Assembly (NCBI RefSeq): GCF_030253575.1
Contig: NC_080564.1
Span: forward strand, 8,166,501 to 8,230,500
Direction of reading: 5' to 3'
DNA: 64,000 nucleotides
DNA from: Rhododendron vialii
Taxonomy: Eukaryota; Streptophyta; Magnoliopsida; Ericales; Ericaceae
This document shows positions 57,416 to 64,000 of the stretch, piece after piece. A model generated the notes under the pieces. That model saw only the letters and a program-made list of their open reading frames with translations. It ran no database searches and was not told the origin of the DNA. A program made the translations under genes and the position numbers. Position 1 is the first letter of the stretch. The number at the start of each line of letters is the position of its first letter.

Positions 57416-58909
57416 GGGCGTGGAGGCATGGAAATATAGGTGCTATGTGTATTTTTACTGGAACAGTCACCGTAATATTGCGTCCATTTGTGAATCTTTT
57501 CTGAGTTCACTTTTTATTTTTCCCCGCATCTCACTTAGATGATCAAATCGCTTGTGAGAGCTTGTCGAGAATTTCAATCATGCTAAAAGTTATATTGATT
57601 AGCAACTAATGAAAAAATTACCAGAACCCATTCATCATAAGATAAATGAGTTTTGATCCATTCTCAAATTTTTAGCAAGGAAAATGTCCCCTAACAAACA
57701 TTGATGAATTTTCAATTAACATAATTTTTTGTGATGTTATTAACAAGCTCTACATAATGAATAGTTCTGATGATCAAAATGAGCATGATAAAGGCTCACA
57801 AAAGCATTCAATTGGATGGTCTTTTCTCTTTTGGACAAAATTCAATTCATCAAAATGAGCATGACAAAGGCTCACAAAAGCCTCGAATTGGATGGTCTTT
57901 TTGGACAAAATTCAAATCTTTTTGGGAATCGTGGTGCCACTGTGCTTTCTAAATGAGGAGATAAATGAGACTCATTTTGGTCCGAAAAGATAAAAAAAAA
58001 AAAAAAAACCACTGCTGTAAAAAAATAAAGTTGAACGGACATTGTTAACCTAATGAATAAGTTACTCGTATTTCTTTTGCAAAATTAAACAGCGGCTACA
58101 ATTATCAAAATACACTTGAAGAAATATTAATTCGATCAAAATACACTTGAAGAAATATTAATTCGATCATGTGGTAACTGATACCCGATCACCTTGCTTC
58201 TTCTTTTCTTTTCTTTTTTCCAGAAAGCACAGCAGCACAAGTTCGGTATTTTATTTCGCCTCGACAAGATGTTTCTTATTTACAAGATGAAAGGCCTTTA
58301 GTATTTTTTTTTAATCGGCAAAGAAAGGATTTCCATATCATAAAAATGATACGGAGAATTGTTCCTTTAGTCATTGATCATCAACCATTTAGGATTGCTT
58401 TCACAAATAGTAGTAGTATAGATAATAAAGTGGCGAACTATTGAGTAAAATACAGTCTTCTAAAGAAAATTGTTCCTGTTTCCATTTTAAACAAAAAATA
58501 AAAAATATCTTCACAAACGCATGCAGATTGGGTTGGGGCTTGCATATGTGCATGACTTCAAGAACTGTAACTTAGAAAAAGAGAAGAACAAAAAAGTTAA
58601 CTAGGGATACATTTAAATCTCAAATGGAAGAAGCAAGAATAGTTGAACAATGCTAGTACATCACCAGAAACCTTGTAAATGCAATTATTAGGGTTTGGAC
58701 ACCTCCATTTACTATGTACATTCCCAAAGACTTTGCACAACACTGTCAATATTGTGTTATATCTACGTTTCTATAAACAAAACCAAACAAAGCCCGATAG
58801 TTGGAAAGCAAACGATCCCGTAACCAACTCAAGACAACTCATCAAGAGTGTCAACATTACTTTTAAACCATCTAATTGTAGCATTTTCAAGCAAGATGAG
58901 AAGGAAATC

Positions 58910-60988
58910 TCAACCACTGAAATTAGGTGCAGAAGAGTTACTAACCCATTTCTCTGTGCCAGCCGAATCTGGTGACATTGGCGGAGGGTTCTCCTTTGCA
59001 ATCCCAACATCCCCATCTACCATAATGTCCACCACCTCCACTTGGGTATTGGGCTCATCATTCTTAATCCCTCGCAGTGTCTTCAATATTTCTTCCATTG
59101 AAGGCCTCATGTCCTTTTCCGCTTGCAAACATCGAAAAGCTAGCTCTGCCACCAACGTAGCCATTTTCCTCACCACACTGTTTGTTTCAAACCCAAGAGA
59201 CTGGTCGACCAACTCATGCAGCGTATGGTTTTGAATCTTCTTGATAGCCATATTTGCCAAATTAATGTCATGCCTATCCCTGTTGGTGTCAACGGCTTGC
59301 TTTGATGAGATAAGCTCAACAAGGACAACCCCAAAGCTATAAACATCGCTCTTCTCTGTAAGTTGGTAGCATTGGTAGTATTCAGGGTCCACATATCCAG
59401 GTGTGCCTTGTGGGGCTGTCGACACATGGGTGACATCAGTGGGGAACAATTTTGACAACCCAAAATCAGCCACTTTCACCCGGAAATCATTGTCCAGAAG
59501 AATGTTGTTGGTTTTGACGTCGCGGTGTATGATATCCGATGCATGGAGATAGGCAAGAGCATCAGCTGTCTCTATGGCAATGTTCAACCTGACTTGCCAA
59601 GAAAGCAAACCGGAATTTGCTTTTTTGCCATGCAGATGATCGGCCACTGTTCCATTGGGGATGTATTCGTATACAAGGAGAAGCTCTCGGCTTCGTTTTG
59701 ATGTGCATCCAAAAAGAGTGACAAGGCTTTCGTGCCGCAAGCGAGTGAGGATTTCGACTTCGTTCATGAATTGTTCAACTCTCTTGAAGTTGTTCTCGTA
59801 CAGACGCTTCACTGCAACTACACGGCCATCCTGGAGAACCCCTGATGAAAGAAACAATAACAAAAACTATAAGAATTGGCATAACCACATACTAGACGCC
59901 TATGTCCTGGAACATTTAATGGAAGCATGCCAAAGCTAGTAGTACTAACACTCTGTTTGTTTCGATGTAAACTATTCTCCAGAATTTTCCGTGAAATGAT
60001 TTTGTTACTTTCATAATTTGTTGTTTGGTTGCAACTAATACAATTGCCAACTTTCATTGTGAAAATTGATTTTTGCTCAGTACATGTAAAACATTTTCCT
60101 CCAAATTCATTATCCCAGATTTCAGGTAACCAAAACTAGAACTCAGGAAGATATCTTTAAGAAAATATTTTATGTGCGACCAAACAGAGCCTAAGACTGA
60201 TTCTCGGAACCAAGTTACTGCAAAAATAAGGTTCTGATAAACAAAAAATCTCTAGATTGTTGGCCTAAAACATATAGAAACGAAAAGAGTATACCATAGT
60301 ATACGGTGCCAAAGCCGCCTTCTCCGAGTTCTCTAGAAGGGTCAAAATTACCGGTGGCTTCTTCAAGTTCAGAGTAGCTGAAGACCTGAACCCCAAAGTA
60401 GGTGCTTGCCTTTCCAAAGTCAGACTTGGAGGAGTGGTAAGACGGAATGCTCCGGGAGAAATTAGTTAGTGGAGGATTGGCGCCTTTGCTTAGAGAAGGA
60501 GTTGAAAGCTCTTTGCCTTCAGCTTGGGCAGATAGGGCCGCTTTGTGCTTTTTCCGTTGTCTACAATAAAAGACACCCCATCCTATGCCAATACCAGCAA
60601 TGATTGCACCCACTACAGGAAGGACTGGAAATTGAAAAGAACAAAAAAACAAAAAAGAAGTTAAAAATTGTCTTCTGAGCTACTAATGGTATTGAAAGAG
60701 TGAAGTGACTATCAAGATAGTATTATTTCATACCTATCTGCATCTGCGAACTTGAACCTCCCCCTGCAACAATCACAAGATTCATACTTGTTAGTAAAAC
60801 CATGAACCAACCAAATCAAACAAAATTACGACCATACATAGCTAACAGATATTATCCAGCTGCGTTCTGTTGGAAAACGGATCAACAGTTATACTTCCAT
60901 TCCAACAAAGTAGTTCAAACATCCCAAAAACTCTGTCCATCAACCTCACAATCATGGCCTTGTTTAGAACAAATAATCAAATAATCAA

Positions 60989-61054
<66 letters not shown>

Positions 61055-61088
61055 AATCATGGCCTTGTTTATAACAAATAATCAAATA

Positions 61089-61130
<42 letters not shown>

Positions 61131-61166
61131 ATCATGGCCTTGTTTATAACAAATAATCAAGTAATT

Positions 61167-61213
<47 letters not shown>

Positions 61214-63558
61214 TACTTCCTTTTTAATCCATTTTTGCGTCTAAGTTTTAGGTATAACAGAAGATATACATGTTTACAAATCTTGAAGTTTGTAAAGGAC
61301 GAGATGTTTTAACCAGTGCTGGATTCTTCAGGTAAAAGTTTTACCTCTGGATGCTGTGCTTCAACGAGGAATAACTTTAAATAAGTTGATAGGAATGCAA
61401 TTTAACTTGGTACTTCCTTATACATGCAACGATCAAAAAAAAAAAAAACGAATGAAACATGTGCAGATTCCACGGACATCGTCACCCTCGATGTAAAAGA
61501 GAGTTCTAATGAAATCATAAAGAGTGTGTGAACAAAGCCTAGACGTCATTTCCTTTCAGCTTCTCCAACTGACAAGAAAAGGTTATACTAGCAAAAGATT
61601 TTAGTGAGAAACCTGGTTTGAAAGGCATTGGACAATCCCAATCAGCTTTGGTCCAACATCAACAACTCAAGAAATGATGGACCTCGTCTCAATAAGGAGC
61701 AGTATTGTAATTTAGAGGTTCCTGTCCTTCAAGATTTCCCCAAAGAAGGCATCCAGCATCAAATCATTGAATCACAAAATTGGCAATATTGGAAGGTGCA
61801 AAATAGGTTTAAGAGAAGGGACAAGAACATTTTAGGTCATTGAGGAAATTGTGTAAGAGGTAATTTGCCAATCTAACCTTACATTCTGGGGAATGCCAAC
61901 AACGCTGTTCTTAAAGAAAATAACCAATGCCTTGACGCTTATCCAAAATAAAAACATGCTCCTAGCTTCTAAAAGTTTCCCAAGTAACTGAGAACCTGAC
62001 AAATTGGAAAAAGGATCCCCGATTAACCAATGCCTAAACAGACCCTGGCCAAATCTTGAGGTTGGTTTCTAAGGGTGAGATAGTTGGTTCAAGCTCATGG
62101 AGTAGCATCGACCCTTTGTAGAAATCTCACTTAATAAAGTAATAGCAAACGCCTTGAAACTTCTATAGCTATAGAATCCATTAGCAAAACCTTTTCCACC
62201 TTTCCCTGGGCACAACTTCAAGACATGGTGCCAAGCCTTTTGCGCTTCCGCTGAGGATGGTAACCACATAAAGCCAGGAAAAAAACCAGTGTTCTAAAAA
62301 TCAATAGGCGCTAGTTGGGCGCCTAACGGCCGACTAATCAGCCGCTTAGAGACCTAGGTGCTAGGCGAGGGTCCAACGCCTAGATTAAAATCAGCCTAGG
62401 CGGCCAACTAGACCGACTTTCAGAACACTGAAAAAAAAAAAAAAATACTAACTAAACCATATGATGGACCGAGGTTCTGCAGAAAACAAACAAGACGTAA
62501 GTAACAGCCTCTGTAAGACAAAATTAGAACAAAAATCCATCTTACTCTTCTTGGACTAAGCATCTTAATTCCACAGTAACGTAACTATCAATCTATCATC
62601 TATCCATCCCCTACCTCAAAAAAACAGGAACTAAAAACATGATCATAACACATACAAATATTTGTATTCGGCTATGTAATACATATTAGTTCCGGGTACC
62701 TGCCATTGTAGGAATAGGACACTGCCGGTCGTCACAAATGCAAATGGGTTCCCCCAAACTGTCATCAAACCCACACAGCCCGCCAATCAACGTGCAATTC
62801 TCACAATGACTCGCATACGGATCACTATAACTCACATTAAACCCCTCCCTCAAAGCTCCCCCGAGGGTTGTCTCGTTCTCGGTCAGCCTCCAGGCAGCGT
62901 CCCCGCTCACCGGTACCGTAACAATCACGAAGCACCTCGTGATAATATGCAGTATCGGATCGATTGGCAGCGGGCCAACCAGGTAAAAAGCGTCGCTGGA
63001 ATTATTCGAAATATTAACTCCACTCACTACGCAGCTAAACAGATTGTAAGGGGTATAATTGTTATAATGCGGGAGGGAGGAGCAGCCGTAGGCTAGGGTT
63101 AGGTCTTTGTTACCGGTGCCGGGTTGGAAAAAGGTGGGGTCGAGGGTGGTGTTGAAGAAACTTGTGGGGCAAGTGGTGGTGGAGAGGTCGGAGCGGGAGA
63201 GGGTTAGGGTTTGGTGAGTCTGGCTGAGGGTGAGGATTCGGTAGGTGAGTGAATCGGCGGTTAACTCGGCGTGGGTTTGGGTGCAGGTGAGGCGGAATTG
63301 GGGTGGACCGCAGTGGGAGGGGCGAGTGGGGCCGGTGAAGGGGTAGGTGAGGTTGTGGAGGGGGCCGCAAGAGAAGGTGGTGGTGCAGTTGGGGAAGGTG
63401 GTGGTGGTGGAGGGGGTGGTGGTGGATGTGGTGGTGGTTGAGGTGGTGGAGGCGGTGGTAGTGATGGTGGAGGAGGTGGTGGTGGTGGTCGAGGTGGTGG
63501 TGAGGAGGAGGAGGAGGAGGAGGAGGGGGGCGAGGGGTGAGGAGAGAGAGGGAGGCAT
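58910..63558 (-). CDS. LRK10L/WAK-like receptor kinase, four exons, 716 aa
   Basis: Exons in transcript order: 63558-62700, 60763-60734, 60624-60295, 59841-58910; phases agree and sum to 716 codons plus stop. Domains: a signal peptide (LSSPLAPLLLLLLLLT) then a Thr/Ser run (about 20-54); a Cys-rich GUB_WAK-type ectodomain with FSCGPLHNLTYPFTG and CGPPQFRLTC; a WAK-associated Cys motif (SHCENCTLIGGLCGF, CICDDRQC) before a 30-base linker exon; one TM segment (about 298-317, LPVVGAIIAGIGIGWGVFYC); a basic stop-transfer RQRKKHK; and a Ser/Thr kinase. Kinase landmarks: GEGGFG (397-402), VAVK Lys418, Glu434 in FMNEVEIL, HRD (512-514), DFG (532-534), GTPGYVDPEY. All catalytic residues are present, so it should be active. 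It acts at the plasma membrane and resembles LRK10-like 1/2 proteins. Intron 1 holds three (CT)(CA) units. Confidence 0.93.
60951..61208. repeat. Triplicated (CT)n(CA)n compound microsatellite
   Basis: Three units begin AATCATGGCCTTGTTTA(G/T)AAC (or a near match), continue AAATAATCAAATAATC, and end with a CT run and then, in the first two, a CA run. A frame here encodes poly-Ser/Leu and poly-His/Thr only because of the repeat. Confidence 0.9.
62287..62430. mobile_element. Short element with CAGTGTTCTAAAA ends
   Basis: Inverted ends CAGTGTTCTAAAAATC and TTTCAGAACACTG surround GGCGC-rich sequence (TAGGCGCTAG, CTAGGCGAGG, CCTAGGCGG). Known plant repeats have this form; I do not name a class. 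Confidence 0.6.
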
Positions 63559-64000
63559 TTGGGGAGGGAAGATGTCACGGTGGAGTAGACGAGTGAAGTG
63601 GAGAGGTGGGCCACATGGTCAGCTGTGTTGGACCCACAAAACAAAAGGCGTGGGTCATTACACAATTAAAGCGAGGAGACGAACTTTATGGCTGAAAGAA
63701 GACAAAAACAAAGGAGGTTAGGTAATTTTCCTTCCGAATTTAATTATTCCTAATTTTATTTTAATTGACTAAAATACGAGTTATATTTTTAAATTCATAA
63801 TAAATTTTATATCAATTATGGATCTTATTTGATAAATCTCGATTAGTTTTATAATACTACGTTTTCGAAATCACATAAAACATTATAAATTACTAGAAAA
63901 TATAATCGATTGAAAAATAGTACGAACTCCAAAAAATGATTATTAAATCCAGACGGAGGGAGTAGTTTTGATAATTATTAAAATTAAGCGTGTTTCCGCT
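63559..64000. other. Upstream of the receptor kinase
   Basis: Likely promoter and leader of the minus-strand receptor kinase, with a Stowaway-like MITE within 200 bases of the start codon. I see no other gene. Confidence 0.5.
63720..63967. mobile_element. Stowaway-like MITE at right edge
   Basis: The right end CAGACGGAGGGAGTAG is a good Stowaway terminus. The left end is degraded (CTTCCGAATTTAATTATTC). The middle has GATCTTATTTGATAAATCTC as in the other copies. Confidence 0.65.

Larger units (their letters stand above)
53185..58909. other. Intergenic region between the 158-aa gene and the receptor kinase
   Basis: No supported gene. It contains a foldback (53918-54297), a TAATNATTG-family copy (55130-55328), a GTACTTATTTTT-family copy (56015-56150), a Tourist-like MITE (56910-57184), and a small foldback (57215-57415). 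Diverged direct repeats at 57770-57905 share GAGCATGA(C/T)AAAGGCTCAC. Otherwise AT-rich and unremarkable. Confidence 0.6.
60764..62699 (-). other. Intron 1 of the receptor kinase
   Basis: 1.9 kb without an exon. It contains a three-fold tandem array of (CT)n(CA)n units (60951-61208) and, at 62287-62430, an element with ends CAGTGTTCTAAAAATC and TTTCAGAACACTG. Otherwise I see nothing. Confidence 0.7.

Noticed and set aside
61059-61244. Plus-strand frame of Ser/Leu and His/Thr repeats
   Set aside because: Translation of (CT)n and (CA)n repeats.
63261-63665. Minus-strand poly-Pro/Ser frame
   Set aside because: It is a shifted frame of receptor-kinase exon 1; domain motifs are in the other frame.
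63347-63721. Plus-strand Val/Arg-rich frame opposite the receptor kinase
   Set aside because: It is the complement of the Thr-codon repeat and signal-peptide region.
1-64000. CRISPR arrays, operons, phage or plasmid modules, tRNA or rRNA genes
   Set aside because: The tandem repeats lack CRISPR-like unique spacers, and the tRNA-like boxes belong to SINEs. No intact tRNA cloverleaf or rRNA was recognised.

Overview
The window is nuclear DNA from a flowering plant, almost certainly a eudicot. It is AT-rich, has intron-split genes with GT-AG junctions, and contains many plant MITEs, SINEs and microsatellites. The sequence alone does not give the species. I see no prokaryotic, organellar or viral block and no CRISPR array. 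All protein models below were assembled by hand from reading frames, splice sites and phase continuity.

Layout: 1-11.4 kb is intergenic, with Stowaway-like and SINE remnants and a small non-autonomous LTR retrotransposon (2391-5663). 11.4-15.8 kb (+) holds a two-exon plant protein of unknown function with a 3.6 kb, repeat-filled intron. 16.4-20.1 kb (-) holds a CRS2/peptidyl-tRNA-hydrolase-like gene that carries a stop codon, a one-base frameshift and no start ATG, so it looks like a pseudogene. 25.1-33.6 kb (+) is a complete 13-exon plastidic glucose transporter (pGlcT type, 547 aa). 34.5-36.7 kb (-) is a four-exon small conserved protein of unknown function. 38.9-45.9 kb (+) is a three-exon sterol C-5 desaturase (STE1/DWF7 type, 276 aa). 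52.7-53.2 kb (-) is a single-exon basic plant protein of unknown function. 58.9-63.6 kb (-) is a four-exon LRK10L/WAK-like receptor kinase (716 aa).

The genes act in unrelated processes: plastid sugar transport, plastid RNA splicing or tRNA recycling (probably dead here), sterol biosynthesis, and cell-surface signalling. The CRS2-like and pGlcT neighbours recall the Arabidopsis At5g16140/At5g16150 pair (from memory), which suggests conserved microsynteny. The most informative features beyond the genes are the lesions in the CRS2-like locus, a nested inverted-repeat element in a pGlcT intron, a probable Mutator-like MITE with about seven internal tandem repeats and a 9-bp target duplication, a Stowaway insertion whose empty site survives in a neighbouring duplicate, and an unexplained exon-like reading frame inside the desaturase gene.
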